Notes: generated by a model from the letters alone, not told the origin. A stretch of 64,000 nucleotides of DNA from a bacterium (GCA_016934955.1 JAFGRY010000010.1:121889-185888); one strand, 5' to 3'. Numbered from the stretch's first letter, positions 1 to 8,743 are shown. Numbers and translations: made by a program.

Positions 1-389
1 ATATCGTCGGCAGCGGCGGCACGCTCCGCCGTAACGGGCTGAAAGAGGCGGCCGTGCTCTATCGCTCATCGGCGGTGCTCATCGAACACAGGCATCTCGA
101 TGAGGAAAAGAGCGCCCTTCTCAGCCGTCTCCTGCTGCGCATAGAGGCGGTGATGCGGGCGGCTGACACCAAATACATACTTCTCAACGCCCCGGACAGG
201 GCCCTGGATGAGATTGTCCGGCTCATTCCGGGTATGAAAAGCCCCACCGTCACGCCTCTGGCCGCTCCCGGCTGGAGCTCACTGCAGTCGGTGGTCCCGG
301 AAGACGCGTTCTGGCATGTCATCGAACAGCTGAAAGCCATGGGTGCCCAGGGCATCCTGGTGGTGCCGATTGAAAAAATGGTCTACTAA
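1..389 (+). CDS. hisG: ATP phosphoribosyltransferase, C-terminal part (5' end outside window)
   Basis: Catalyses the first committed step of histidine synthesis, joining ATP and PRPP. Only the last 129 codons are present. The open frame enters at base 3 and ends with TAA at 387-389. The last ~75 residues (from DTKYILLNAPDRAL to GILVVPIEKMVY) look like the ACT-like regulatory domain of the long HisG form. That form is feedback-inhibited by histidine and needs no HisZ partner; no hisZ is seen here. The gene leads directly into hisD. The catalytic domain and the operon promoter lie upstream of the window. Confidence 0.93.
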   Translation, partial: IVGSGGTLRRNGLKEAAVLYRSSAVLIEHRHLDEEKSALLSRLLLRIEAVMRAADTKYILLNAPDRALDEIVRLIPGMKSPTVTPLAAPGWSSLQSVVPEDAFWHVIEQLKAMGAQGILVVPIEKMVY

Positions 390-403
390 TGAAGGAGATG
401 TCA

Positions 404-1705
404 ATGATCCAATGGTATCGATGCGGTTCGGCCCGGGAAGCGGCCGCGCTGCTGCAGCGGAGCGGGGAGCCCGGTTCCGCGTGTCAGGAAACGGTAGCCC
501 GGGTTTTTCAGGAAGTCGGAGCGCGGGGTGACGCGGCCCTGCGGGATCTGAGTGAAGCCTTCGACTCCGTCCGTCCTCGGGAGATCCGCGTGTCACGCGC
601 GGAGATGGAGGCAGCCGCGGCCCGACTGCCGGAACCGGTGCGGCGGGCGGTGCTGGAGGCCTCCCGCACTATTGAACGGTTTCACCGGTCGCGCAGCGGG
701 CGGACCCCGGCCGTGGAAACCGCTCCGGGAGTCACCTGCTGGAAGCGGACCGTACCGCTGGAGCGGGCGGGGCTCTATGTTCCCGGCGGCACTGCCCCGC
801 TCTTCTCCAGTGTGCTCATGCTGGCGGTTCCCGCCCGCATCGCCGGCTGCAGACAGATATCCCTCTGCACTCCGCCGGGACCGGACGGCGGGGTGAACCC
901 CGCGATCCTCTATGCGGCCGGGATCAGCGGCATTCAGGATGTATACCGTATCGGCGGCGCCCAGGCAATCGCGGCCATGTGCCTCGGCACTGAAACCGTA
1001 CCGAAAGCGGACAAACTCTTCGGCCCCGGCAACCGCTATGTCACCGCGGCAAAAATAGCGGCGTTCTCCCGGGGAACCGCCATCGATATGCCGGCCGGAC
1101 CCTCTGAAGTGATGGTGATCGCAGACGAAACCGCGGTACCCTCGTTTGTCGCGGCCGACTTGCTCAGTCAGGCCGAACACGACCGGGAGAGTCAGGCGGT
1201 CCTGGTGACAACGGCGCCGGCGGTGCTCGAACAGACCCGCCGGGAGCTGGCAAAACAGATCTCATCCCTCGGAAGACGGGATATCATCGAATGCGCACTG
1301 CGGAACAGTATGCTGATTCTCGTGCCGGAGCGGGCCGACCTTCTCCGTGTCAGCGACCTCTACGCTCCGGAACACCTGATCATCTGCACCCATGACGCGC
1401 CGCGGCTGGCGGAACAGGTGCGGCATGCCGGTTCCGTATTTATCGGCAACTACAGTCCGGAAGCGGCGGGCGACTACTGTTCGGGCACCAATCACACGCT
1501 GCCCACCGGCGGATACGCCCGCTCTTTCAGCGGTCTCTCGGTTGACAGTTTCTGCAAGGATATCACGTTTCAGCAGCTGTCTCCCCGCGGGCTTGCCGGG
1601 CTTGCCCGCACCATCGATACCATGGCGAACGCCGAGGGCCTGACCGCCCATGCCCGGGCGGTCTCTATCCGCATGGAATATTCCACGGGAGGAACCGGCC
1701 TGTGA
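404..1705 (+). CDS. hisD: Histidinol dehydrogenase
   Basis: NAD-dependent, zinc-containing enzyme that makes the last two oxidations from L-histidinol to L-histidine. The 433 residues match the usual family length. Recognisable family blocks are GPGNRYVTAAK, AGPSEVMVIADETA, the metal-site motif SQAEHD, APEHLII and GDYCSGTNHTLPTGG. An in-frame ATG at 389 overlaps the hisG stop, but AAGGAG at 392-397 sits six bases before the ATG at 404, so I start there. Translation is probably coupled to hisG. hisC follows with a 4-base overlap. Confidence 0.95.
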   Translation: MIQWYRCGSAREAAALLQRSGEPGSACQETVARVFQEVGARGDAALRDLSEAFDSVRPREIRVSRAEMEAAAARLPEPVRRAVLEASRTIERFHRSRSGRTPAVETAPGVTCWKRTVPLERAGLYVPGGTAPLFSSVLMLAVPARIAGCRQISLCTPPGPDGGVNPAILYAAGISGIQDVYRIGGAQAIAAMCLGTETVPKADKLFGPGNRYVTAAKIAAFSRGTAIDMPAGPSEVMVIADETAVPSFVAADLLSQAEHDRESQAVLVTTAPAVLEQTRRELAKQISSLGRRDIIECALRNSMLILVPERADLLRVSDLYAPEHLIICTHDAPRLAEQVRHAGSVFIGNYSPEAAGDYCSGTNHTLPTGGYARSFSGLSVDSFCKDITFQQLSPRGLAGLARTIDTMANAEGLTAHARAVSIRMEYSTGGTGL

Positions 1706-2778
1706 AACAGAAATACAATCCCGACCCTGTCCTGGTGGTCCGTGAGCATCTTCGCTCGCTGGTTCCCTGCCGGCCGGCGCGAAGCGGCCGGCATGAGCGC
1801 GGTTCCATTCTGCTCGACGCCAATGAAAACGCCTTCGGCACACCCGGCGGATTGTGCTACAATCGCTACCCTGACCCGTCGGCCGACGAGCTGAGGACCG
1901 CGATCGCAGGCATGCTCGGCCTCGATGCCTCCGCCGTCATCGCCGGCAACGGCAGCGATGAAATTATCGATCTGCTCTTCAGGGCCTGCTGTGAACCGGG
2001 GAAAGACGAGGCCGCGGTGATCACGCCCTCATATGGCATGTACGGCATTCTCGCCGCGATTCACGGTGCAGGAACGGTTGAGATCCCCCTTGACCGCCGT
2101 TTTGACCTGGACCTGGACAGGACGCTCGATCTGCTGGCCCGGAGGACCCGTCTGAAGCTGCTTTTCCTCTGTTCCCCGAATAATCCAACCGGGAACCTGC
2201 TCTCCGCCGATGCGGTGACGGCCCTTGCCGCCGCGTTTCAGGGCATCACCGTCGTGGATGAGGCATACATCGACTTCGCATCCGGCCCGGGCCTGCTCGG
2301 GGCCCTGGGCGCCCATTCACGGCTCTTTCTCATCAGGACCCTGTCCAAGGCCTGGGGCCTGGCCGGTATTCGGGTTGGGTTCGGCATCGGCGATCCCCGC
2401 CTGGTTCGTATTCTCAACCGCATCAGACTGCCCTACAACCTCGGAACACCCGCCCAGACGGCGGCACTGCATGCGATGCACCACGCGGACGACAAAGAAC
2501 GGATGATCGGCGCCATCATCGCGGAGCGGAACCGGCTCGCCGCCGCGCTGCAACGATCGGCTTCCGTCCGGCATGTCTATCCATCGGATGCCAATTTCAT
2601 CCTCATCAGGACAGGTGACGCCGACGCCCTGCACGCCTACCTGCGCGGCCGGGGCATCGTTGTCCGGAACCGCTCGCGGCTGCCCGGCTGCGGGAACTGT
2701 CTGCGGATCAGCGTCGGCACACCTGCCGAGAACGATGCGCTGCTGCGATGTCTGAATGACTGGGAGGATCTGCCATGA
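1702..2778 (+). CDS. hisC: Histidinol-phosphate aminotransferase
   Basis: PLP-dependent class I/II aminotransferase that converts imidazole-acetol phosphate and glutamate to histidinol phosphate. It has 358 residues. The PLP lysine is K216 in TLSKAWGLAGIRVGFGIG; other family motifs are LDANENAFG, GNGSDEIIDLLF, SPNNPTGN and VVDEAYIDFA. The start is GTG at 1702, inside the hisD stop region, with GGGAGG at 1687-1692 nine bases upstream. It overlaps hisB by four bases (ATGA). Confidence 0.95.
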   Translation: MKQKYNPDPVLVVREHLRSLVPCRPARSGRHERGSILLDANENAFGTPGGLCYNRYPDPSADELRTAIAGMLGLDASAVIAGNGSDEIIDLLFRACCEPGKDEAAVITPSYGMYGILAAIHGAGTVEIPLDRRFDLDLDRTLDLLARRTRLKLLFLCSPNNPTGNLLSADAVTALAAAFQGITVVDEAYIDFASGPGLLGALGAHSRLFLIRTLSKAWGLAGIRVGFGIGDPRLVRILNRIRLPYNLGTPAQTAALHAMHHADDKERMIGAIIAERNRLAAALQRSASVRHVYPSDANFILIRTGDADALHAYLRGRGIVVRNRSRLPGCGNCLRISVGTPAENDALLRCLNDWEDLP

Positions 2779-3875
2779 AGAAAGCGCTCTTTCTCGATCG
2801 GGACGGGACCATCATCGTTGAACCGCCTGAAGACCGGCAGGTTGACAGTCTCGAAAAACTCCGGTTCCTGCCCGGCGTCATCCTCGCCCTGTATGCGCTC
2901 AGGCATGAAACACCCTTCACCCTGGTTATGGTGTCGAATCAGGACGGCCTCGGCACCGCGGCCTTTCCGGAAGCGTCCTTTTCAGCGCCCCATGAAAAAA
3001 TGCTCGACATTCTCAAAGGCGAAGGGATCGATTTTGATGACATCCTCATCGATCCTTCGCTTCCGCGGGAGGGATCGCCCAACCGGAAACCCGGCATCGG
3101 CATGATGGAACGGTACCGCGGCGGCGACTACGACATGGAGCACTCCTGGGTGATCGGCGACCGGGAGACCGATGTTCAGTTTGCCCGGAATCTCGGCTGC
3201 AACGCCATGCTGATTGGAACGTCCCGCTCCGCTGAAGCGCCGGATTTCCACGCTCCCGACTGGCCGACCGCCGCGCGGTTTCTGCTCGGCCGCAGCAGGA
3301 CGGTGACCCTGCGCCGGAAAACCGCTGAAACGGATATTCAGCTTGTCCTCAATCCCGACGGGCGGGGAGAGACGGCGGTGAGCACCGGCATCGGATTTTT
3401 CGATCATATGCTGGAACAGCTGGGGTTTCACTCGGGATGTGATCTGCAGCTGACAGCGACCGGCGACCTGCACGTCGATGAACACCATACGATAGAGGAT
3501 ACAGCCCTGGTCCTGGGAGAAGCCTTCCGCCGCAGCCTCACTGAATACGGGTCAGTCGGGCGGTACGGTTTTTACCTGCCCATGGATGAGAGCAGCTGCC
3601 GCGCGGCCATCGACCTCTCGGGCAGACCCTGCCTCGTCTGGCACGCGCCCTTCCGCCGGGAAACAATCGGAGGAATTCCCGTTGAGATGTTCAGGCACTT
3701 TTTCAAATCATTCTCGGACGCCTGTCGCTGCACGCTTCATATTCATGCCGAGGGAGAAAACGGGCACCATATAATAGAAAGTATTTTCAAAGCCGCGGCC
3801 CGCTCCCTGCGGACCGCTCTTTCCCGAAATCCCGGCGGAGGAATCCCGCCCTCAACCAAAGGAGTGCTGAGCTGA
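2775..3875 (+). CDS. hisB: Bifunctional histidinol-phosphatase / imidazoleglycerol-phosphate dehydratase
   Basis: Fused enzyme. Residues ~1-170 form a HAD-type histidinol phosphatase (LFLDRDGTII nucleophile motif; VIGDRETDVQFA). Residues ~175-366 form the dehydratase, with metal-binding histidines in FFDHMLEQLGFHSG and DEHHTIEDT. The enterobacterial phosphatase domain has a cysteine/histidine zinc loop before RKP. Here that loop reads IDPSLPREGSPNRKPG with no cysteine, as I recall for Bacteroidetes HisB. Start ATG overlaps the hisC stop. The fusion itself is normal in several phyla. Confidence 0.94.
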   Translation: MKKALFLDRDGTIIVEPPEDRQVDSLEKLRFLPGVILALYALRHETPFTLVMVSNQDGLGTAAFPEASFSAPHEKMLDILKGEGIDFDDILIDPSLPREGSPNRKPGIGMMERYRGGDYDMEHSWVIGDRETDVQFARNLGCNAMLIGTSRSAEAPDFHAPDWPTAARFLLGRSRTVTLRRKTAETDIQLVLNPDGRGETAVSTGIGFFDHMLEQLGFHSGCDLQLTATGDLHVDEHHTIEDTALVLGEAFRRSLTEYGSVGRYGFYLPMDESSCRAAIDLSGRPCLVWHAPFRRETIGGIPVEMFRHFFKSFSDACRCTLHIHAEGENGHHIIESIFKAAARSLRTALSRNPGGGIPPSTKGVLS

Positions 3876-4466
3876 ATGAACATTGTCATTATCGAATACA
3901 ATGGCGGCAACACCCGCTCGGTGCAGTTCGCTCTGCAGCGCATCGGGTTCCCGAAGACGGTGATCAGTGATGATCCGACCGTGATTCTGCAGGCGGACAG
4001 AGTGATCTTTCCGGGAGTTGGTGAGGCCTCATCCGCCATGCGGCGGCTGCGCTCCCTCCGCATTGACCGGATTATTCCAGACCTGAAACAGCCGGTGCTG
4101 GGCATCTGCCTCGGCATGCAGCTGCTCTGCAGCGGTTCCGCCGAGGGAGAAACCCCCTGCCTCGGCATCTTCCCCGACATGGTCCGCCGGTTTCCCGCGG
4201 ACAAAAAGGTGCCCCATATCGGCTGGGCCCGGATCCGGCACGCCGACTCTCCCCTGTTCCGGGGAATAGCACAAGACGAGTGGTTCTACTTCGTCCACAG
4301 TTACTGCGTCCCCGTGAACCCCGGCACCAGCTCCGTCTGCCGCCACGGCGTTGCCTTCAGCGCTGCCATGCAGAAGGACAACTATACCGGATGCCAGTTT
4401 CATCCTGAAAAAAGCGGCAGCGCGGGTGAACGGTTTCTCACTAATTTCATCAAAGGAGATGTGTAA
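3876..4466 (+). CDS. hisH: Imidazole glycerol phosphate synthase, glutaminase subunit
   Basis: Class I glutamine amidotransferase that supplies ammonia to HisF. The 196 residues carry the triad C78 (LGICLGMQLL), H176 and E178 (GCQFHPEKSG). The PGVG oxyanion-strand region is at ~46-49. ATG immediately follows the hisB stop, with AAAGGAG at 3858-3864. It abuts hisA with no gap. Confidence 0.95.
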   Translation: MNIVIIEYNGGNTRSVQFALQRIGFPKTVISDDPTVILQADRVIFPGVGEASSAMRRLRSLRIDRIIPDLKQPVLGICLGMQLLCSGSAEGETPCLGIFPDMVRRFPADKKVPHIGWARIRHADSPLFRGIAQDEWFYFVHSYCVPVNPGTSSVCRHGVAFSAAMQKDNYTGCQFHPEKSGSAGERFLTNFIKGDV

Positions 4467-5225
4467 ATGGATTTCACCGTCATTCCTGCCATCGACATCA
4501 TGGACGGGTCGGTGGTGCGGCTCTCCGAGGGAGATTTTTACCGGAAAACAACCTATACGGCCGCCCCTCTCGAGGCGGCCAGGCGCTTCGAAGATCTCGG
4601 ATTCAGCCGCATTCACGTCGTCGATCTCGACGGGGCCCGCTGCGGCCATGTCATCAACTACCGCAGCCTGGAACGGATCGCCCTCAACACCGGCTTGAGC
4701 ATCCAGTTCGGGGGCGGCATTCAGACAGGGAGCGACATCGACATCGCCTTTGCGTCGGGCGCGGCCGCGGTTATCGCCGGGACCGCCGCGGTCGACGATC
4801 CGCCCCTGTTCCGGCAGTGGCTCAACACATACTCCGGCCGGAACGTCATTCTCGCCGCTGATGTTCGCCACGACGAAGTAGCGGTCAGGGGCTGGACCGT
4901 GTCTTCCGGCCGGGGAGCCGGGGAGGTGGTCGGCGAATATATCGACGACGGTCTGCAAACCGTTATCTGCACCGACATCACCAGGGACGGGCTCCTGAAC
5001 GGTCCTTCCCTGGATCGATACCGCGGGCTCACGGCTCAGTTCCCCGATCTGCGGATCATCGCCAGCGGCGGTGTCGGCAGTCTCAGGGATATCGAGGCGG
5101 CCGCGGCCGCGGGATGCAGCGGCGTCATCGTGGGAAAGGCGCTCTATGAGAACCGGATCAGTGACCTGTCGCTGAAACGGCTCCTGCAGAAACAGGGGGA
5201 TCCGCTGTGCCGGCAAAACGGATAA
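4467..5225 (+). CDS. hisA: Phosphoribosylformimino-5-aminoimidazole carboxamide ribotide isomerase
   Basis: TIM-barrel Amadori isomerase (ProFAR to PRFAR), 252 residues. The first catalytic Asp is D10 in FTVIPAIDIMDGSVVRL. The second-half motif ICTDITRDG and the phosphate-binding glycines (FGGGIQ; ASGGVGS) are present. AAAGGAG near the end of hisH positions the ATG at 4467. Its 3' end overlaps hisF by 19 bases. Confidence 0.95.
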   Translation: MDFTVIPAIDIMDGSVVRLSEGDFYRKTTYTAAPLEAARRFEDLGFSRIHVVDLDGARCGHVINYRSLERIALNTGLSIQFGGGIQTGSDIDIAFASGAAAVIAGTAAVDDPPLFRQWLNTYSGRNVILAADVRHDEVAVRGWTVSSGRGAGEVVGEYIDDGLQTVICTDITRDGLLNGPSLDRYRGLTAQFPDLRIIASGGVGSLRDIEAAAAAGCSGVIVGKALYENRISDLSLKRLLQKQGDPLCRQNG

Positions 5226-5995
5226 TTCCCTGCCTCGATGTAAAAGAGGGCAGAACCGTCAAGGGCGTGCATTTCACCGGGTTGCGGGATGCCGGCGATC
5301 CCGTTGAGCTCGGCGCGCGCTATGCGGCGCAGGGAGCCGATGAACTGGTCTTTCTCGACATCACCGCCAGTATCGAAAACCGCCCGGCATTCGCGCGACT
5401 GGTCGAGGAAACCGCCTCTGTTTTAAACATCCCTTTTACTGCCGGGGGGGGAATATCCTCCTGCCGCCATGTGGAAACGCTGCTCAGGTCAGGGGCCGAC
5501 AAGATTACCGTGAATACGGCGGCTGTTTTGAATCCCGCGCTGATCTCGCGGCTGGCCGCGGCGTTCGGATCCCAGTGCATTGTCGTCGCTGTCGACATCC
5601 GCCGCGGCGAAAGCGGCTGGGAGGTCTGGACCCACGGCGGCCGGTGTCCATCCGGACGCGGTGCGGTTGACTGGGCGGCTGAAGCGGCCGACCGGGGCGC
5701 CGGCGAGATCCTGCTCACCTCCATGGATCATGACGGCACGACGAATGGATTCGCGGCCGGTATCACCCGGCTGATCGCGGACGCGGTGCCGGTACCGGTA
5801 ATCGCATCCGGAGGAGCGGGCAGGATCAGCCATTTTATCGATGTCTTTCAGCAGGGCGGCGCCGAGGCGGCCCTGGCAGCGTCGGTGTTCCACTACGGAA
5901 CGATCGGCATTCCGGAACTCAAGGAGAGGCTGGCGGCTAATGGTATTCCGGTCAGGCCGGTTAGCGAAGAGAGGAGAGAGAATGAAGCGGATTGA
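5207..5995 (+). CDS. hisF: Imidazole glycerol phosphate synthase, cyclase subunit
   Basis: Cyclase half of IGP synthase: a TIM barrel that uses ammonia from HisH to convert PRFAR to IGP and AICAR. The 262 residues include D11 (KRIIPCLDVKEGRTVKGVHF) and the VVAVDIRRG and LLTSMDHDGTTNGF strands. Start is GTG at 5207 behind CAGGGGGA, inside the end of hisA. An ATG at 5841 in another frame belongs to the extended reading frame of hisIE, not to a separate gene. Confidence 0.95.
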   Translation: MPAKRIIPCLDVKEGRTVKGVHFTGLRDAGDPVELGARYAAQGADELVFLDITASIENRPAFARLVEETASVLNIPFTAGGGISSCRHVETLLRSGADKITVNTAAVLNPALISRLAAAFGSQCIVVAVDIRRGESGWEVWTHGGRCPSGRGAVDWAAEAADRGAGEILLTSMDHDGTTNGFAAGITRLIADAVPVPVIASGGAGRISHFIDVFQQGGAEAALAASVFHYGTIGIPELKERLAANGIPVRPVSEERRENEAD

Positions 5996-6572
5996 CTGGC
6001 ACAAAAACGGCAGCGGGCTCGCGCCCGCGGTGATTCAGGACAGTGCCACGCGCCGGGTGCTCATGGTCGGGTATATGAACGAGGAGGCGCTGAAGAAAAC
6101 GGCCGCGGAAGGACGGGTCACGTTTTACAGCCGGACGCGAAACCGGCTCTGGACCAAGGGGGAGACCAGCGGGAACCGCCTGTACGTCGAGGCCATTCAG
6201 GAGGATTGCGACGCGGACACGCTTCTCATCCAGGTCAGGCCGGAGGGGCCGGTCTGCCACACCGGCGCGGACACCTGCTTCGGCGAAAAGAACGAAAGGC
6301 CGTTTCTGAATGCGCTTGAACGGCTCATTCAGGAACGGAAACGGACCCTGCCCGACGGATCCTATACAGCCTCCCTCTTCCGGCAGGGCATCAACCGCAT
6401 CGCCCGCAAGGTCGGCGAGGAGGCCGCGGAACTGATCATCGAGGCCAAGGATAACGACCGGGATCTTTTCCTCAATGAAGCGGCGGACCTGCTGTTTCAT
6501 TTCCTAGTGCTGCTGGTTGAGAAGGAATGCACGCTTGACGAAGTGATTGGAGTGCTGAAGGAGCGGGGGTGA
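5982..6572 (+). CDS. hisI: Bifunctional phosphoribosyl-AMP cyclohydrolase / phosphoribosyl-ATP pyrophosphatase
   Basis: HisIE fusion for steps 2 and 3 of the pathway. The N-terminal cyclohydrolase (~1-105) has the metal/cysteine motif DCDADTLL followed by VCHTGADTCF. The C-terminal pyrophosphatase (~110-196) shows the helical KVGEEAAELIIEAK and NEAADLLFHFLVLL segments. The same frame is open back to an ATG at 5841, but homology begins at the ATG at 5982, preceded by GAGGAGAGAG. It overlaps the hisF stop by 14 bases and is the last gene of the operon in view. Confidence 0.95.
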   Translation: MKRIDWHKNGSGLAPAVIQDSATRRVLMVGYMNEEALKKTAAEGRVTFYSRTRNRLWTKGETSGNRLYVEAIQEDCDADTLLIQVRPEGPVCHTGADTCFGEKNERPFLNALERLIQERKRTLPDGSYTASLFRQGINRIARKVGEEAAELIIEAKDNDRDLFLNEAADLLFHFLVLLVEKECTLDEVIGVLKERG

Positions 6573-6596
6573 CTCCCACCGCCCTTCCCCTTTTTT
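6563..6596 (+). terminator. Candidate intrinsic terminator of the his operon
   Basis: A GC-rich stem overlaps the hisI stop (GCGGGGG at 6563-6569 against CCCACCGC at 6575-6582, one bulge). A C/T-rich stretch ending in six T (6591-6596) follows, somewhat far from the stem. The arrangement is right for an intrinsic terminator, but the spacer weakens it. Confidence 0.4.
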
Positions 6597-6597
6597 C

Positions 6598-6841
6598 CCA
6601 ACGAAAGACGCGAAAAAATACAGAAAATAATCCTGACGAAAAGAAAGTTAAACGAGCCTGCCACCTTGAGTCAATGCTGATAAAATCAGGCTCCCGGGGC
6701 CGTTTCATCGCTGATGGAGAAAACAGTCATAACAACAGAGTTACCGGTCAGGGTCTTTTTAATCGTTAAACCTTGAATGCCTGGACCGTCTTTTGCTCTC
6801 GCACTATTTCTTTATTCGTTTTTTTCCGCGTCTTTCGTTGG
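6598..6841. repeat. Dispersed inverted-repeat element, copy A
   Basis: The ends are near-perfect inverted copies of CCAACGAAAGACGCG followed by an A-run (left 6598-6618; right 6820-6841 reads TTTTTTCCGCGTCTTTCGTTGG). The ~200-base interior has no convincing gene. Part of it (6672-6730) resembles the interior of copy C near 31020-31078. The same terminal motif bounds copy B at 8744-8878. It looks like a small non-autonomous or extragenic palindromic family. No transposase is seen. Confidence 0.6.
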
Positions 6842-6872
6842 AGATCCCGCGACGGAGGGATTCCCCGTCTGT

Positions 6873-7313
6873 TCACCCGCCCAGAAACCCGCTCAGCGCG
6901 TTCGCGAACCGCTCCTTGTCCCTGGCGCTGAAGGGCTGCGGGCCGCCGGTTTCCACGCCGGAACCCCGCAGTTCGTCCAGGAAGTTGCTGATCGAGAGCT
7001 GCTCTCCGATGGTATGCTCGTCAAGCAGCTTCCCGAAAGGAGTGATCACAACGGCTCCTTTCCCGATCGCGGAGGCGGCGAGCGGGATATCCGCGGTGAT
7101 AACCAGATCACCGGCCGCCACCTGCCGGACGATTTCATCATCGGCCACATCGCATCCCTGGGGCACCAGCCGGGTGGCGATATAGTCTGAGGATGGAACC
7201 CGCAGCGGCCTGTTCGCCACCAGGAACATCTGGAGCTGTGTTCTTTCGGCGGCCCGGTACAGGATATTCTTTACCGGCCCGGGACACGCATCGGCATCCA
7301 CCCATATGGTCAT
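6873..7313 (-). CDS. UPF0178 (YaiI/YqxD family) protein
   Basis: Small cytoplasmic protein of a widespread family with a PIN-like fold. No biochemical role is firmly known to me. The 146 residues begin [16 protein letters not shown], the family hallmark, followed by conserved [26 protein letters not shown] and [11 protein letters not shown]. The frame is open further upstream, but GGAG lies just before the ATG at 7313 and the family starts here. It is isolated, between copy A of the dispersed repeat and the regulator promoter region. Confidence 0.88.
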   Translation of the reverse strand: MTIWVDADACPGPVKNILYRAAERTQLQMFLVANRPLRVPSSDYIATRLVPQGCDVADDEIVRQVAAGDLVITADIPLAASAIGKGAVVITPFGKLLDEHTIGEQLSISNFLDELRGSGVETGGPQPFSARDKERFANALSGFLGG

Positions 7314-7522
7314 TCGATCTCCGGATGTGTCAATAACTGCCGCAGGAGGGCATGCCCGCAGCACTTCTCGGTATCAAAGGTATACTATACTCGTGAGAGT
7401 AGCAAGGGGTAATTGCGGGGACTGGAAAGCCGCGTAGCGACGCTTGCTTCCTGAGACTGGAAGAAAGATATATTCACATGTGTTAAAGTCACGTGTCTTT
7501 TCAATAATTAAACCCATCATCT

Positions 7523-7594
7523 CATAAACCCATAAACCCATGAACTCATGAACTCATAAACCCATAAACCCATCAACTCCTGAACTCATGAACC
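7523..7594. repeat. Degenerate 8-bp tandem repeat (consensus CATRAACY), about nine units
   Basis: Units read CATAAACC, CATAAACC, CATGAACT, CATGAACT, CATAAACC, CATAAACC, CATCAACT, CCTGAACT, CATGAACC, with partial units on each side. The repeat lies in the 482-base gene-free stretch 7314-7795. Within that stretch, 7314-7520 shows no recognisable feature, 7595-7690 is low-complexity CT-rich sequence, and 7705-7790 holds the promoter and operators described separately. The period is too short for CRISPR. Confidence 0.7.
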
Positions 7595-7704
7595 CATCAT
7601 CCATCTTCCGCTCTTTCGCTCTCTTCCTGCGCTCGTTGCGCTCCTTTACGCCCTCTGCGTTGACGCTTTTTGGGCCGGGGGTCCGGGGTCCGGTCTTCTG
7701 CACA

Positions 7705-7783
7705 TTTATTTCGACATCCATAAAAACAGATTGACTTGTGGTAAACAAATTCGTATATTTAATTCGATGAAAGTCGAAATAAA
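7705..7783 (+). promoter_or_regulatory. Promoter with flanking operator arms upstream of the ArsR-DUF2087 gene
   Basis: The -35 TTGACT (7731-7736) and -10 TATATT (7754-7759) are separated by exactly 17 bases. The 11-mer TTTATTTCGAC at 7705-7715 recurs as its exact inverse GTCGAAATAAA at 7773-7783, bracketing the promoter. The inner copy also forms a local dyad (ATTCGAT-GAAA-GTCGAAAT, 7762-7780) over the likely transcription start. This suits autorepression by the adjacent ArsR-type protein, though binding is inferred. Confidence 0.65.
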
Positions 7784-7795
7784 AAGGACAGAACG

Positions 7796-8356
7796 ATGAC
7801 CCTGGAAGACCGCATCGCTCTTCTGAAGGCCCTGGCCGATACCACCAGAATGCTCATTCTCAGCGCCCTCATGAAAGAGGACGCGTACGTGGAAATTCTG
7901 GCGGAGCGCCTCGGCCTGGCGCCGTCCACCATCTCGTTCCATCTCAAGAAAATGGAAGAGTGTTCCCTTGTGCATAAACGCAGGGAACAGTACTATTCTG
8001 TATATTCGGCAAACACCGACATCCTCGATGCCCCGGTCAGAGACCTGATCGCCATGGATGCGCTCAAGGAGACGGCACAGAGGGAACGGGAACGCCGCTA
8101 CAAAAAGAACGTGCTGAATGCATTCATGAAAAACGGCAGGATCGTCCGGATTCCCACCCAGCACAAGAAGCGGGCCATCGTGTTCGAACCGATTCTGGCG
8201 TCCTTCACGGCGGGCGAATTATACGCGGAACCCGACGTGAACAGCACAATCAACCGCTTTCACGGGGACCACTGTGAGATACGCCGGTTCTTCATCGATC
8301 AGGGCCTGATGGAACGGATAAACGGCCGCTACCGGCTCGCGGAGAAAACGGAGTAA
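7796..8356 (+). CDS. ArsR-family transcriptional regulator with C-terminal DUF2087
   Basis: The N-terminal winged helix-turn-helix (~5-75: LKALADTTRMLILSALM, then LGLAPSTISFHLKKMEE) is ArsR/SmtB-like. Residues ~108-182 (VLNAFMKNGRIVRIPTQHKK to MERINGRYRL) match DUF2087, a domain often found on such regulators. There is no CxC metal site in the recognition helix, so a metal signal is not indicated. Start ATG has AAAGGAC upstream. The gene is followed after five bases by a GIY-YIG gene, so the two are co-transcribed, probably under self-repression through the flanking inverted sites. Confidence 0.85.
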   Translation: MTLEDRIALLKALADTTRMLILSALMKEDAYVEILAERLGLAPSTISFHLKKMEECSLVHKRREQYYSVYSANTDILDAPVRDLIAMDALKETAQRERERRYKKNVLNAFMKNGRIVRIPTQHKKRAIVFEPILASFTAGELYAEPDVNSTINRFHGDHCEIRRFFIDQGLMERINGRYRLAEKTE

Positions 8357-8361
8357 AAGAA

Positions 8362-8733
8362 ATGAAACCATCACAATCAGAACTGAAAAAACAGTACAAA
8401 ATGACCCCCCGGCAGGCGGGGGTATTCCGCATCACCTGCACCGCCAACGGACGGTTCTGGCTCGGCAGCAGTCTCAACATCCACGGCCCTCTGAACAGGC
8501 ACCGTATGGAACTGACCACGGGTATCCATAAAAACGAAGCCCTGCGGGCCGACTGGAAACAGTACGGCCCGGACGCATTCGCCTTCGAAGTGCTTGAAAC
8601 GGTCACGGACCGATATGAGACCAATTTCAGCCTCGAGGATGAACTGTCCCTGCTGGAAGAAATTTGGAACGAGAAGACCGCGGCCGAAGCTCATTTACGA
8701 TATAATACCAGGGAGAAGATGCGGCAGGCGTGA
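8362..8733 (+). CDS. GIY-YIG nuclease family protein
   Basis: The 123-residue protein has a variant GIY-YIG core: GVFRI replaces GIY and FWLGSS replaces YIG. It is followed by LNRHRMEL (conserved Arg), GIHKNEALRADWKQYGPDAF and ENE-like acidic residues. Stand-alone GIY-YIG proteins of this size are common and mostly uncharacterised; nuclease activity is not assured because of the altered motif. It is linked to the preceding ArsR-DUF2087 gene, a pairing I have the impression recurs in other bacteria. Confidence 0.8.
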   Translation: MKPSQSELKKQYKMTPRQAGVFRITCTANGRFWLGSSLNIHGPLNRHRMELTTGIHKNEALRADWKQYGPDAFAFEVLETVTDRYETNFSLEDELSLLEEIWNEKTAAEAHLRYNTREKMRQA

Positions 8734-8743
8734 ACCAGACACT

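Noticed and set aside
4029..5216. 395-codon open frame on the minus strand
   Set aside because: Antisense to hisH and hisA, both of which are certain. It has no recognisable domain.
7523..7594. Possible CRISPR array
   Set aside because: The period is 8 bases with no spacers; it is a simple tandem repeat, and no cas genes are present.
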